DNA of 64,000 bases, taken from an uncultured Opitutia bacterium. Lineage in GTDB: Bacteria > Verrucomicrobiota > Verrucomicrobiia > Opitutales > UBA953. The notes beneath the pieces were generated by a model. The model saw only the letters and a program-made list of their open reading frames with translations. It was not told the DNA's origin and did no database searches. This document shows positions 52,871 through 62,294 of this stretch, piece after piece. Made by a program: the position numbers and the translations under genes. Location of the stretch: NCBI GenBank assembly GCA_903855995.1, contig CAIOAN010000008.1, positions 310,001-374,000 of the forward strand, given 5' to 3'. The stretch's first letter is position 1; the number at the start of each line of letters is the position of its first letter.

Positions 52871-54295
52871 TCAGAACCCCTTCTGACCGGGCTTGGGCAC
52901 CTTGGTCGGGGCCTTCCACTCGGCAGGCGTAAGGGTCTGGGCGGTGAGCGGATCAGGGTCGTCGGTCGCTTTCATTTCCGCGGCGAGCTGGGCGAGCATC
53001 GCCTTCACGCGTTCGGCCTGCTCGGGCAAGGCAGAGAGATCCTTGGTCTCATAGGGATCTGACTGCAGGTCGAAGAGCTGGGTGCGATCAACGTGCGGAT
53101 ACCGAATGAGCTTCCAGCGACCATCCGTGTACCCCTTCTGCACGGTCTTATATCCGAAAAGCAGCGAGGAGCGTATTGACTTAGAGGGGTCGTGCAGCAC
53201 CGAGGTAAACTCCTGACCGTCGCTACTCTTGGGTGCCGTGATGCCACACATTTTGCCGAGGGTCGGCATGACATCGAAGAGGTAGCACATCGCCTCCGTG
53301 CGGCGATTAGCAACGATGCCAGGCCCGGCGATGATGAGCGGTACGCGCAGAGAGTGTTCGTACAGGTTTTGCTTGCCAATAAGCCCGTGCGAACCACGGG
53401 CCACTCCCGAATCCGCAGAATAAACGATAATGGTGTTGGCGGCGTAGGGTGCAGCATCAATCAGGTCGAGAATCCGACCCACTTGCTGGTCGAGGAAACT
53501 GATGTATCGGTAGTACTCGGAAAGCATCACTTTCACGTCCGCCTCGGGGCGAGGCCACTTCAGGAGTTGCTCATCGCGGACTACCATCTCGCCATTATCA
53601 AATGGGTGCTGCGGCAGAAAATTCGGCGGGAGCGGAAAAGTCTTCGCATCATATCTCACCGGGAAGCCGTCCGGCACGATGTGCGGGTCATGCGGCCCAT
53701 CAAAAGCGAGATACGAGAAGAATGGCGTCTTGCCGTCCTGCGACTTCAGGAACGCCAACGTCTCATCGGTGGCCTCTTCGCAGAGGTGCTTGGGTGAGAT
53801 GACGCTCGGGGTCAGCTTACCGGTCGGCAGCATATCGCTGGTGGGCGCCTGCATCGGATTAGCCATGCCGCCCACGAAGAGCGCACGGGCCTGCTGGAAT
53901 GATTTCGAGATCGAGGGCGGACCATTGTGCCATTTACCACTCGCAAAGGTACTGTAGCCGGCCGCGCCGAAGGCATGCGGCCAGGTTGCATGCTTCATCA
54001 GCTTCTCATCAATGTGGGTAAGCATCATGCCCGAAAGCAACATAGCACGCGAAGGCACGCAGGTGGCCCCTTGATTCCCTCCCTGCATGTAGGCTCGGTC
54101 AAACGAGACTCCTCGCTTCACCAAGCGATCCAAATTCGGAGTCTTGATGACGGGATTGCCGAGCGCCGCAATCGTGTCAGCACGCTGGTCGTCAGCGAAA
54201 ATAAAGACGACATTCGGCGGCTGGGCGGCGACCAAGGAAACAATCGTCGCCAGCAAGGGCACGAAGAGACGGGGCAAGCTCATACCCACATCCAA
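52871..54295 (-). CDS. secreted sulfatase (Cys-type)
   Basis: Sulfatases remove sulfate esters, often from polysaccharides. The 474-residue product has a signal peptide (PRLFVPLLATIVSLVAA), the metal motif VFIFADDQRAD (Asp35, Asp36), and the formylglycine site CVPSRAMLLSG (Cys79, CxPSR). It also has YLAFDGPHDPHIVPDG and ADSGVARGSHGLIGKQNLYE with the C-terminal metal/substrate residues. Here a GGGAGAGGGG sequence just upstream of ATG 54295 acts as a plausible ribosome-binding site; ATG 54283 is an alternative. A maturase was not seen in the window. Confidence 0.93.
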   Translation of the reverse strand: MDVGMSLPRLFVPLLATIVSLVAAQPPNVVFIFADDQRADTIAALGNPVIKTPNLDRLVKRGVSFDRAYMQGGNQGATCVPSRAMLLSGMMLTHIDEKLMKHATWPHAFGAAGYSTFASGKWHNGPPSISKSFQQARALFVGGMANPMQAPTSDMLPTGKLTPSVISPKHLCEEATDETLAFLKSQDGKTPFFSYLAFDGPHDPHIVPDGFPVRYDAKTFPLPPNFLPQHPFDNGEMVVRDEQLLKWPRPEADVKVMLSEYYRYISFLDQQVGRILDLIDAAPYAANTIIVYSADSGVARGSHGLIGKQNLYEHSLRVPLIIAGPGIVANRRTEAMCYLFDVMPTLGKMCGITAPKSSDGQEFTSVLHDPSKSIRSSLLFGYKTVQKGYTDGRWKLIRYPHVDRTQLFDLQSDPYETKDLSALPEQAERVKAMLAQLAAEMKATDDPDPLTAQTLTPAEWKAPTKVPKPGQKGF

Positions 54296-54324
54296 ACCCC
54301 TCTCCCGCGGATCGCAACCCGTCT

Positions 54325-55245
54325 TCAGTCGTTACGACCGTGGTGCCCGTCCTGCTTACGATGTTCGGGCGCGTCTGGCTCCACATGCACGAGCACGGAA
54401 ATGACCTCCGGATGCAGACGAAGAATATCCGACTTCACCTGACCCGCAATAGCGTGTCCCTGGGCTACCGTGGCGGTCTCGGTCACCTGTAGGTGGAAAT
54501 CGACCTCGAAACGATCTCCCAGGCGTCGTGCCCGGAAGGCATGGAAGCCCTTAGCACCGGGAACAGCCAAGATATGTTCACTGAGATCCTTGAGGACGTG
54601 TTCTTCTGGCGCCGTATCCAGCAAGTCTTCGCAGGCGCCCTTGAAAAGTTTAATGCCCTCGGAACCGAGCCAGCCCGCGAGCACCAAGCCCACGACCTTA
54701 TCCAAGGCGCTCCATTCCGGATGGAGATGCGCGATGACCACCGCGACAAGTGCCAGCAGTGAAGCAACGGCATCCGCCCGATGATCGGTGGCGTTAGCCA
54801 TCAGCAGACGAGAGCCGAGCCGTTCGGCCTGACGGCGGGCATATTGATAAAAGCCTTCCTTGATAATCAAGGCGGCGCCGGCGACCCAAGCGGCGGCGAT
54901 ACCCGGTTTGGCCGTAGCCTGACCACTCACGAGGGCTGACAAGGATTGCCAAGCGAGCCCGACGCAGAAGACGAGCACCAACGCTGAAATCAGCATCGTC
55001 GTGAGCGTAGAGAAACGATGATGCCCATAGGGATGGTCATCATCCTTGGGCAGATGGGCAAACTTCAGCCCGATAATCGCGGCGATGTCGCCGGCGATAT
55101 CCACCAAGGAATGAATACCATCTGCCATCAACGCCTGGGATGAGGCAACGAAACCAACACTGAGTTTAGCACCAGCCATTAGCACGTTCACCCCGAGACT
55201 AAAAGCGACGGTCTTGCCGCCTTCACGCTGGAGGGTGGAACTCAT
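54325..55245 (-). CDS. cation diffusion facilitator (CDF) metal transporter
   Basis: CDF proteins export Zn2+, Fe2+, Mn2+ or Cd2+ by proton exchange. The 306-residue product has ALMADGIHSLVDIAGDIAA (metal site Asp/His/Asp), DDDHPYGHHRFSTL, and ATDHRADAVASLLALVAVV with the second His-Asp pair. The C-terminal cytoplasmic domain ends in a His-rich tail (EHRKQDGHHGRND) that may also bind metal. The metal is not determinable. It overlaps the upstream gene by 4 bases. Confidence 0.93.
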   Translation of the reverse strand: MSSTLQREGGKTVAFSLGVNVLMAGAKLSVGFVASSQALMADGIHSLVDIAGDIAAIIGLKFAHLPKDDDHPYGHHRFSTLTTMLISALVLVFCVGLAWQSLSALVSGQATAKPGIAAAWVAGAALIIKEGFYQYARRQAERLGSRLLMANATDHRADAVASLLALVAVVIAHLHPEWSALDKVVGLVLAGWLGSEGIKLFKGACEDLLDTAPEEHVLKDLSEHILAVPGAKGFHAFRARRLGDRFEVDFHLQVTETATVAQGHAIAGQVKSDILRLHPEVISVLVHVEPDAPEHRKQDGHHGRND

Positions 55246-55886
55246 TTGGGGGAATTGGCGCGAATGAGATCCGCCTCGGCCACCCAGTCAATCCGCACGA
55301 GATGAGCTGAAGCCACGGCGGGGTGACCGTTTAATTCCCGGACGAGCTCCTCTAGTTTGGCCCAAGGGGCGCCACCCGGGAGTTTGCGCCAGGCGTCAAG
55401 ACGGATGAGCACTTCCTCGTGGCCGGGCCAGGCGGCGGCAACGTCACCAGACTGCAGGGAGATTTCCGCGGCCTGATGCCCCGGCTTGAGCGTCACCGCG
55501 ATCCGATCAGCGTAACTAAACTCATAGGCCTCCACCGGGCCGGCTTCGGCAAGGGCGACACCCGCCGGGTAGGTCTCTTTAATGTAAATATGCTCCTCGG
55601 GCAGCTCGCGCCCTTCTGGCGTATAACGACGCGTGCCTCCGGTCACGAGCGTGCGCACCTTGGCGCCTCCCTTCGTCTCGGCGACCTGCTCGAACAGGAC
55701 ATACCTGCCGTAGAAGCCCTTCTTCATGACCGCATAGTCATACATCATCGGTGCCATGCTCAAAGCGGAACGAACCTGACGCATCTGCTGCTTTTTTTCG
55801 CTACCGCAGGACTTGCCTCCCAGCAGCAACATCACGCCCAGCAGGGCGCCGACGAGGAAGATCACGAAGCGTTCACGCTGGCCCAT
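55242..55886 (-). CDS. membrane-anchored protein of unknown function
   Basis: The 214-residue product has one N-terminal helix (FVIFLVGALLGVMLLLGG) and a soluble region. Its motifs VEAYEFSYADRIAVTLKPGH and SGDVAAAWPGHEEVLIR suit no family I recognise. It is followed by the CDF transporter with an ATGA overlap, so both are probably made together. Confidence 0.65.
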   Translation of the reverse strand: MGQRERFVIFLVGALLGVMLLLGGKSCGSEKKQQMRQVRSALSMAPMMYDYAVMKKGFYGRYVLFEQVAETKGGAKVRTLVTGGTRRYTPEGRELPEEHIYIKETYPAGVALAEAGPVEAYEFSYADRIAVTLKPGHQAAEISLQSGDVAAAWPGHEEVLIRLDAWRKLPGGAPWAKLEELVRELNGHPAVASAHLVRIDWVAEADLIRANSPK

Positions 55887-55994
55887 GCCAGAACATCAGC
55901 CGAGTAAGCCATCCGGGGCAAGGAGAAGCCATCCGCCGGGTGAGGGCGGTGCATTTGACGTTGGAAAATCGCCAAGGCGGGGCAAAACAAAGCC

Positions 55995-56399
55995 ATGCTG
56001 CAGGCCTCCGTCGAAACCCGCGTCCGCTTCGCCGAAACCGACGCCATGGGCGTAACCTATCACGGGAACTATCTCCCTTGGTTCGAGATGGCCCGCGTCG
56101 CCCTGCTCGATCAGCTCGGCACCCCCTACCGCGAGCTCGAAAAACAGGGGTGCCTGCTGCCCGTCCTCGAGACTGGCCTCACCTACCACCGCCCATCGCA
56201 CTTCGACGACCGGATTCGCATCACCGTGACCCTCGCCGAAAAGCCCAAGGCCCGCCTGCGGCTGACTTATAAAGTCGAGCGCGGCGAGGAGCTACTGGTC
56301 GAAGGCTTCACCGTCCATGCTTTCGTGAATCGTGAATTCAAAGCCATCCGGCCGCCTGAGAATATCGACGCCGCCATGCGTAAAGCCTTCAGCGCCTGA
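55995..56399 (+). CDS. acyl-CoA thioesterase, YbgC/4HBT family
   Basis: The 134-residue hotdog-fold protein has VRFAETDAMGVTYHGNYLPW, with the catalytic Asp16 of the 4HBT/YbgC group, and YRELEKQGCLLPVLE and RLRLTYKVERGEELLVEG. YbgC-type enzymes hydrolyse short or phospholipid-derived acyl-CoA. Substrate unknown. The metallo-hydrolase gene starts 2 bases after its stop. Confidence 0.9.
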   Translation: MLQASVETRVRFAETDAMGVTYHGNYLPWFEMARVALLDQLGTPYRELEKQGCLLPVLETGLTYHRPSHFDDRIRITVTLAEKPKARLRLTYKVERGEELLVEGFTVHAFVNREFKAIRPPENIDAAMRKAFSA

Positions 56400-56401
56400 A
56401 G

Positions 56402-57052
56402 ATGAAAATCATCGCCGCCTCCCTTGGGCCGTTCGACACCAACGCCTACCTCGTCATCGCCGACGACGGCAAAGACTGCTGCGTCATCGACGCGCCGAAG
56501 GACGCCGGCCCGCTGTTGCTCGCGGAGATCAAGAAGCAAGGCCTGCGCCTCACTCACCTGTTGATTACGCACGGTCACTGGGACCACATGTGCGACGCAC
56601 ATCATTTCGCCGCCGCCGGTGCGCAACTCATCGCGCACAAGGACGACCAGCAGTTGATTGAAAATATCGAAGCCTACCGCAGCCGCTATCAATCGATGCT
56701 CCCCATGCTCTCCGACGAGGATTTCTGCTCGGCTAAGGTGGATCGGTGGGTCGATGAAGGCGAGATGGTTGAGACGTGTGGCCTGACCTTCGAAATCCGC
56801 CACGTGCCGGGCCATTGCCCAGGCAGCATCCTTTTCTACTCCGCAGCCCAGAAGATCGCCTTCACCGGCGACGCCATCTTCAAGGGCTCCGTCGGGCGCA
56901 CCGACCTGCCCAACGGCGACTGGAATCAACTCCTCACCTCGATTCGCAATCGTATCTACACGCTGCCCGACGACGTCGTCCTGCTTCCCGGACACGGAGG
57001 AAAAACCTCCGTCGGGTACGAGAAAAAGCACAATCCCTACGCCAAGCCCTGA
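56402..57052 (+). CDS. MBL-fold metallo-hydrolase (glyoxalase II-like)
   Basis: The 216-residue product has TNAYLVIADDGKDCCVIDAP and the dinuclear metal motif LITHGHWDHMCD (His57, His59, Asp61, His62). It also has RHVPGHCPGSILFYS and IAFTGDAIFKGSVGR, then LLPGHGGKTSVGYEKKHNPY. Hydroxyacylglutathione hydrolase-like enzymes share these motifs, but many other thioester substrates are possible. It sits between YbgC and an unknown gene. Confidence 0.9.
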   Translation: MKIIAASLGPFDTNAYLVIADDGKDCCVIDAPKDAGPLLLAEIKKQGLRLTHLLITHGHWDHMCDAHHFAAAGAQLIAHKDDQQLIENIEAYRSRYQSMLPMLSDEDFCSAKVDRWVDEGEMVETCGLTFEIRHVPGHCPGSILFYSAAQKIAFTGDAIFKGSVGRTDLPNGDWNQLLTSIRNRIYTLPDDVVLLPGHGGKTSVGYEKKHNPYAKP

Positions 57053-57057
57053 GTCGC

Positions 57058-57570
57058 GTGCCGACGCCCTGCCCTTTCCTCCCGTCGTGCGGCCGCCCGC
57101 TCTCGTGGCGCGACCTCAATGCCTTGCGCGATGACCAAGGGCCCGAGCTTTACCGCCTGTGCCTCGAATACGGCCAGCAACTCTGGCTCGATGACCTGCC
57201 CGCACGTGCGCTGCTCGCCGTCGATCGGGCGCTCTATTGCGATGTCCCCGTCGACGCCGAAGTGCTGGGCGAATACCCGATGCCCTACCGGACCATCGGC
57301 TGGATGGTGAAGCAGCCGAGTGAGAACTTCGCCGGCAACGCCCGCGTGCATTACCAACACCTCGCTGACCGCGTGCGGGGCGAAAAAGCCGAACTTAAGA
57401 AGTGGCGGGCATGGGCCGCCTGGGCCGTCACGCGGCAGGCGCGGCCGGATCTCGAAGGCGACCCCAAGCACATCGTCACCGAGCCTACCCACGCGGAGAT
57501 CGAAGCCGGCCTGCGTGCCTGTGGCGTCTGCGGCGAGATCGCCGAGTGGTGCAAAGCGCTCGCCGATTAA
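57058..57570 (+). CDS. hypothetical protein
   Basis: The 170-residue frame starts at GTG 57058, 5 bases after the metallo-hydrolase stop, and reads VPTPCPFLPSCGRPLSWRDL. It contains charged helical segments (RALLAVDRALYCDVPVDAEV, AELKKWRAWAAWAVTRQA) and ends RACGVCGEIAEWCKALAD, with a CGVC pair that might bind metal. I do not recognise the family. Real gene status rests on codon use and the run of plus-strand genes. Confidence 0.55.
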   Translation: MPTPCPFLPSCGRPLSWRDLNALRDDQGPELYRLCLEYGQQLWLDDLPARALLAVDRALYCDVPVDAEVLGEYPMPYRTIGWMVKQPSENFAGNARVHYQHLADRVRGEKAELKKWRAWAAWAVTRQARPDLEGDPKHIVTEPTHAEIEAGLRACGVCGEIAEWCKALAD

Positions 57571-57589
57571 AATACCCTGACATATCCCC

Positions 57590-57928
57590 ATGACCCTCCA
57601 CTCAGACCATTCAATCCGCGTCGTCGTCGACGCGACCGACCTGCACGCAGGTCAGCCGGGGGAACGCGCGCTGGAGCAACGCGACGCGCCTGCCGAGAGC
57701 CGCATTACCCTTCGCTCGCTCAAGGCCGGCGAGACCATATCACACGACGGCAAGCACCTACTGGAAGTGCTCGTCGTGCGCGGCCAAGTGAACCTCAAAG
57801 GCGAAACCCTCGGCTCGTCGTCCTATGTGCGACTGGCGCCAGGCGTCCCCGCGACGTTCACGTCAACGGAGGCCAGCATGGTTTACCTCAATGAACGTAC
57901 CCCTATGGAGCAAGAGACGGATTCCTAA
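57590..57928 (+). CDS. cupin protein, N-terminal half of an interrupted ChrR-like double cupin
   Basis: The 112-residue frame forms one cupin-like beta-barrel (RITLRSLKAGETISHDGKHL, VLVVRGQVNLKGETL). It ends at TAA 57926-57928. The same frame continues beyond the stop with LDWRQGMVPGLKV and a second cupin, as in single-chain ChrR-like anti-sigma cupin proteins of about 210-220 residues. I read it as the first part of such a protein, split by one stop, or as a genuine two-gene pair. It begins 19 bases after the upstream gene. Confidence 0.7.
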   Translation: MTLHSDHSIRVVVDATDLHAGQPGERALEQRDAPAESRITLRSLKAGETISHDGKHLLEVLVVRGQVNLKGETLGSSSYVRLAPGVPATFTSTEASMVYLNERTPMEQETDS

Positions 57929-57964
57929 GCCTTACGCGGTGCCGATCTGGATTGGCGACAAGGC

Positions 57965-58234
57965 ATGGTGCCTGGACTCAAGGTCACCTCCCTCCATCAA
58001 GGCCTGACCAAGCATACCGCCTTGGTGCGCTGGGCGCCGGAGACTCGATTCAACCCTCACACCCACGTCGGCGGCGAAGAGATTCTCGTTCTCGAGGGCG
58101 TCTTCCGCGACGAGCACGGCAGCTACCCGGCTGGCACCTGGATTCGCAGCCCGCACATGAGCAATCACCGGCCGTTCACCGGACCGGAAGGCGCGACCAT
58201 CCTCGTCAAGGTCGGCCACTTGGACGTGGCCTAA
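57965..58234 (+). CDS. ChrR-like cupin protein, C-terminal half
   Basis: The 89-residue frame has a cupin with the typical metal motif NPHTHVGGEEILVLEGVFRD, followed by GSYPAGTWIRSPHMSNHRPF. These are the hallmarks of the ChrR-type cupin domain of anti-ECF sigma factors. It is in the same frame as the preceding gene, whose TAA lies 12 codons upstream. The ATG at 57965 may serve as its own start. No neighbouring ECF sigma factor is visible. Confidence 0.72.
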   Translation: MVPGLKVTSLHQGLTKHTALVRWAPETRFNPHTHVGGEEILVLEGVFRDEHGSYPAGTWIRSPHMSNHRPFTGPEGATILVKVGHLDVA

Positions 58235-58238
58235 GCCA

Positions 58239-58910
58239 TCACTTCGACACGTCGAGGATTTCGGCCTCGAGCGTCATCGTCCGTCCGTTCGAACCAGCCA
58301 TCACCGCCGGCTTCCCGGGCATGATCGTCACCGTGGTCTTGGCTCGGGAAACCAGCGTCTCCGGAGTCTCGAGGATGACGCCTTTGTGTAGCACCAGCTC
58401 GACGGACTGGCCGAGGCGGGAGAGCGTCAGCGCCTCGCGCTTCTCGTCATAGGACTTCAGCGTCCAGCCATCGATGCGACGGCCCAGCGGCACCCACTGG
58501 CGCTTACCCGCGGCGTCTTCGATCGAGAACAGTTTATCTTTCGTCAGCACCCCATGGAAGAACGGCAGGTTACTCTTTGGGCGCGGCGCGGGCGCCGTCT
58601 CTTTGGTCGCGGGGGTAGTAGCCGGCGCAGGCGGCGCCTCCCGGGATTCCAGATCCGCATCCAAAGTCAGCGTGCCGTCTTTATTGACCTTTGGCGTCAC
58701 CGTGAAGACCACGCCTTCCTCGGCCGAACCGACGCGTATCGTCGTTTGCTTACCGTCGACCGTGATGACGGTGGGCTCGGCGTAGACCTCCGGCTTACCA
58801 TCCTTGTCGAGGCGGGTGAACGATGCCTTCACCTTCAGGTGCGTCGGGACCTCGTCATCCGCGGCAAACGCGGCAGCGGCAAGCAAAGAGAGTAAAAGCC
58901 TGCCACACAT
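58239..58910 (-). CDS. secreted secretin-like short protein, copy 1
   Basis: The 223-residue product has a signal peptide (MCGRLLLSLLAAAAFA). One segment reads like the beta-rich end of secretins (PTVITVDGKQTTIRVG, GVVFTVTPKVNKDGTLTL). It is a paralogue of the 58914 product; shared points are LFSIEDAAGKRQW / LFSVQDGRGNRRW and DGWTLKSYDEKREAL / DGWTLESYDDEKQML. Function is unknown; a role with an outer-membrane or secretion complex is inference. It lies 3 bases after its paralogue, same strand. Confidence 0.65.
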   Translation of the reverse strand: MCGRLLLSLLAAAAFAADDEVPTHLKVKASFTRLDKDGKPEVYAEPTVITVDGKQTTIRVGSAEEGVVFTVTPKVNKDGTLTLDADLESREAPPAPATTPATKETAPAPRPKSNLPFFHGVLTKDKLFSIEDAAGKRQWVPLGRRIDGWTLKSYDEKREALTLSRLGQSVELVLHKGVILETPETLVSRAKTTVTIMPGKPAVMAGSNGRTMTLEAEILDVSK

Positions 58911-58913
58911 GGA

Positions 58914-59642
58914 TTAGCGAGCGACCCCTGGAACCACGGGTGCCTGTATCACCACGGCGCTGACCGTGAGTTCTAGGCCGCCGACGCCGGGCACCTTCAC
59001 GGTCTCGCCCGAACGCAGCGTCACCACCGTGCTAATCTCATTCGCCGAGGCCTCGATCGTGGACTTGTAAAGATGTAACTCCTGGTGCGTGGCCCCCTGC
59101 CCGACAATCAGCATCTGCTTCTCGTCGTCGTAGGATTCCAGCGTCCAACCGTCGACGGTGGCATTAACTTTATACCAGCGGCGATTGCCTCTGCCGTCTT
59201 GAACCGAGAAAAGACCTTCCTTCGCCAAGACCGAATAGAAGATAAGACTACCGTCATGGGTCTTCGATTCACGCTTGCGCACTTTTTCCGTCTTAACCTC
59301 TAAGGGGTCGGGCTTATTATTGATTACCACGCGAAGACTAACGGAAACCGTGCCATCGGCCTGCACGGTCGGGCTCAGCGTCATCTCCAGGGTATTTTCA
59401 ACCTTACCCTTGATGTCGGGCTTTCCGGCGACCGCGACGCGGGCTTCCGTCCCAGAGAGAGCCGTGACGGCAGGGACGCTCATGGAGTCGGGCTTACCGG
59501 TCTTGGGGTCGAGCTGCGTGATCACCGTGCGGACCGTTACCGAAGGCGTGGGGGCGGGTGCCGCCACAGGGACCTGGGCGAAGGCGACAGAGGCCAGACC
59601 GAGCCAGACGAGAAGGAAACGAGGGGCCATGGGGAGACGCAT
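58914..59642 (-). CDS. secreted secretin-like short protein, copy 2
   Basis: The 242-residue product (ATG at 59642, signal peptide APRFLLVWLGLASVAFAQ) has a Pro/Ala/Val linker, then VPAVTALSGTEARVAVAG and ENTLEMTLSPTVQADGTVSV, patterned like secretin C-terminal strands. It shares the GWTLESYDDEKQM block with the 58239 product. It begins 62 bases after fabF ends, so fabF and the pair may be co-transcribed. Confidence 0.65.
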   Translation of the reverse strand: MRLPMAPRFLLVWLGLASVAFAQVPVAAPAPTPSVTVRTVITQLDPKTGKPDSMSVPAVTALSGTEARVAVAGKPDIKGKVENTLEMTLSPTVQADGTVSVSLRVVINNKPDPLEVKTEKVRKRESKTHDGSLIFYSVLAKEGLFSVQDGRGNRRWYKVNATVDGWTLESYDDEKQMLIVGQGATHQELHLYKSTIEASANEISTVVTLRSGETVKVPGVGGLELTVSAVVIQAPVVPGVAR

Positions 59643-59703
59643 AGTTCTATTTCCCTTATACCCCATCGCGAGGCAAAAGGTTGCACCCCGACGCGGAGAA
59701 ACC

Positions 59704-60957
<1,254 letters not shown>

Positions 60958-60989
60958 GGGAACGGGCCTGGGTGAGAAGCCCGTATCGG

Positions 60990-61232
60990 TTACTTCGTGG
61001 CGCTGGCCTTGATGTGCTCGATGGCATCACCAAGGGTCTTGATCCCAGCGGCCTTATCTTCCGGGATCGTGATGCCGAACTCGTCTTCGAAGGCCATGAT
61101 GATTTCTACCAGGTCAAGGGAGTCGGCCTTCAGGTCGCCCTGGAAGCTGGCCCCAGGGGTGAGCTGATCGGGGGTGACTGAGAGCTGCTTGACGATGATG
61201 TCCTTGACGCGCTGTTCGATGTTTTCGGGCAT
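60990..61232 (-). CDS. acpP: acyl carrier protein
   Basis: ACP carries growing acyl chains on phosphopantetheine. The 80-residue acidic product has the attachment motif ADSLDLVEIIMAFEDEFG (Ser38 in DSLD) and ends in TLGDAIEHIKASATK. Upstream fabG and downstream fabF are classic neighbours. The leader AACTTAAACACCCTTTATT has no Shine-Dalgarno motif. Confidence 0.97.
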   Translation of the reverse strand: MPENIEQRVKDIIVKQLSVTPDQLTPGASFQGDLKADSLDLVEIIMAFEDEFGITIPEDKAAGIKTLGDAIEHIKASATK

Positions 61233-61386
61233 AATAAAGGGTGTTTAAGTTGTTATCTGGGTGTCAGATAGGGGGGGCATCGTCAAGTTTAGAAAAACCG
61301 CGGAAACCCCGCCCAAAATAGACGATTAGAAACATAGCAGGCTGATAATCTGACAGCACAGGGGAGATGTCCTATGGTAGCAGATC

Positions 61387-61420
61387 GCACACGGATGTGT
61401 GCATCGATAAAAACGATGGT
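61387..61420. repeat. two small adjacent hairpins in the fabG-acpP spacer
   Basis: GCACAC-GGAT-GTGTGC (from about 61387) is a perfect 6-pair stem. It is followed by CATCG-ATAAAAA-CGATG, a 5-pair stem. There is no T-run. The 239-base spacer around them (61233-61471) shows no gene; it may hold the acpP promoter. Confidence 0.35.
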
Positions 61421-61471
61421 CATCATCCGGACAGACCGGCGGTGAAGCAAACCCTGCCCAGCCAATGAGCG

Positions 61472-62215
61472 TCAGATGGCCATGCCACCGTCCACCGAGA
61501 AGACCTGTCCGGTAATGTAGCCACCCTCTTCTGAGGCGAGATAATCGACCATGGCGGCGATATCCGTCACCGAGCCGAAACGGCCCAGCGGAATGACCCC
61601 GAGGATCTTCTGCTTAACCTCGTCGGAAAGTTCACCCGTCATATCCGTGGTAATAAACCCTGGGGCGACAGCGTTCGCGGTGATAGATCGCCCGGAGAGC
61701 TCACGGGCGAGCGTCATAGTCAGGCCATGGAGGCCGGCCTTAGCGGCGGCGTAATTCGCCTGCCCCGCATTGCCCTGCACCCCCGTGACCGAGGAAATGC
61801 TGATGATACGACCCCAGCGCTTCTTGGTCATCGGACGCACCAATCCTTTGGTCCAGTAGAAGGCCGAAGACAGATTGGTGGAGATCACGTCGTTCCAGTC
61901 TTGGTCCGACATCGCCATGACCAATTTGTCGCGGGTGATGCCGGCGTTATTGACAAGGATTTCAACCGCACCGAATTCAGCATTGATCTGTTCGCAGGCC
62001 TTGGCGACGGCGATGGGATCCGAGACGTCGACCTGGAAGGCCTTGGCCTTCTGGCCCTTGGCGACGATGTCGTTGGCAACCTGCACGCAGGTCTCGGACT
62101 TCGAGACGCAAAGGACGGTGTGCCCGTGGGAAGCGAGACGTTCCGCGATGGCCTTACCGATGCCGCGACCGGCTCCGGTGACGAGGGCGACGCGAGGATG
62201 GTGCGTGAGATGCAT
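61472..62215 (-). CDS. fabG: 3-oxoacyl-ACP reductase (FabG)
   Basis: FabG reduces 3-oxoacyl-ACP with NADPH. The 247-residue SDR (ATG at 62215) has VTGAGRGIGKAIAERLASHG, NNAGITRDKLVMAMSDQDW, SSVTGVQGNAGQANYAAAKAG-type active-site sequence (YxxxK) and ITGQVFSVDGGMAI at the end. NNAGITRD is characteristic of FabG. It precedes acpP and fabF on the same strand. Confidence 0.94.
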   Translation of the reverse strand: MHLTHHPRVALVTGAGRGIGKAIAERLASHGHTVLCVSKSETCVQVANDIVAKGQKAKAFQVDVSDPIAVAKACEQINAEFGAVEILVNNAGITRDKLVMAMSDQDWNDVISTNLSSAFYWTKGLVRPMTKKRWGRIISISSVTGVQGNAGQANYAAAKAGLHGLTMTLARELSGRSITANAVAPGFITTDMTGELSDEVKQKILGVIPLGRFGSVTDIAAMVDYLASEEGGYITGQVFSVDGGMAI

Positions 62216-62294
62216 CGGCCTTTTATGTGCAAGGAAACATGGGCGCTGGCAAGTGGCTAATACCCCGCCCCAAAGCACCGCAGGCCGCAGAAGA

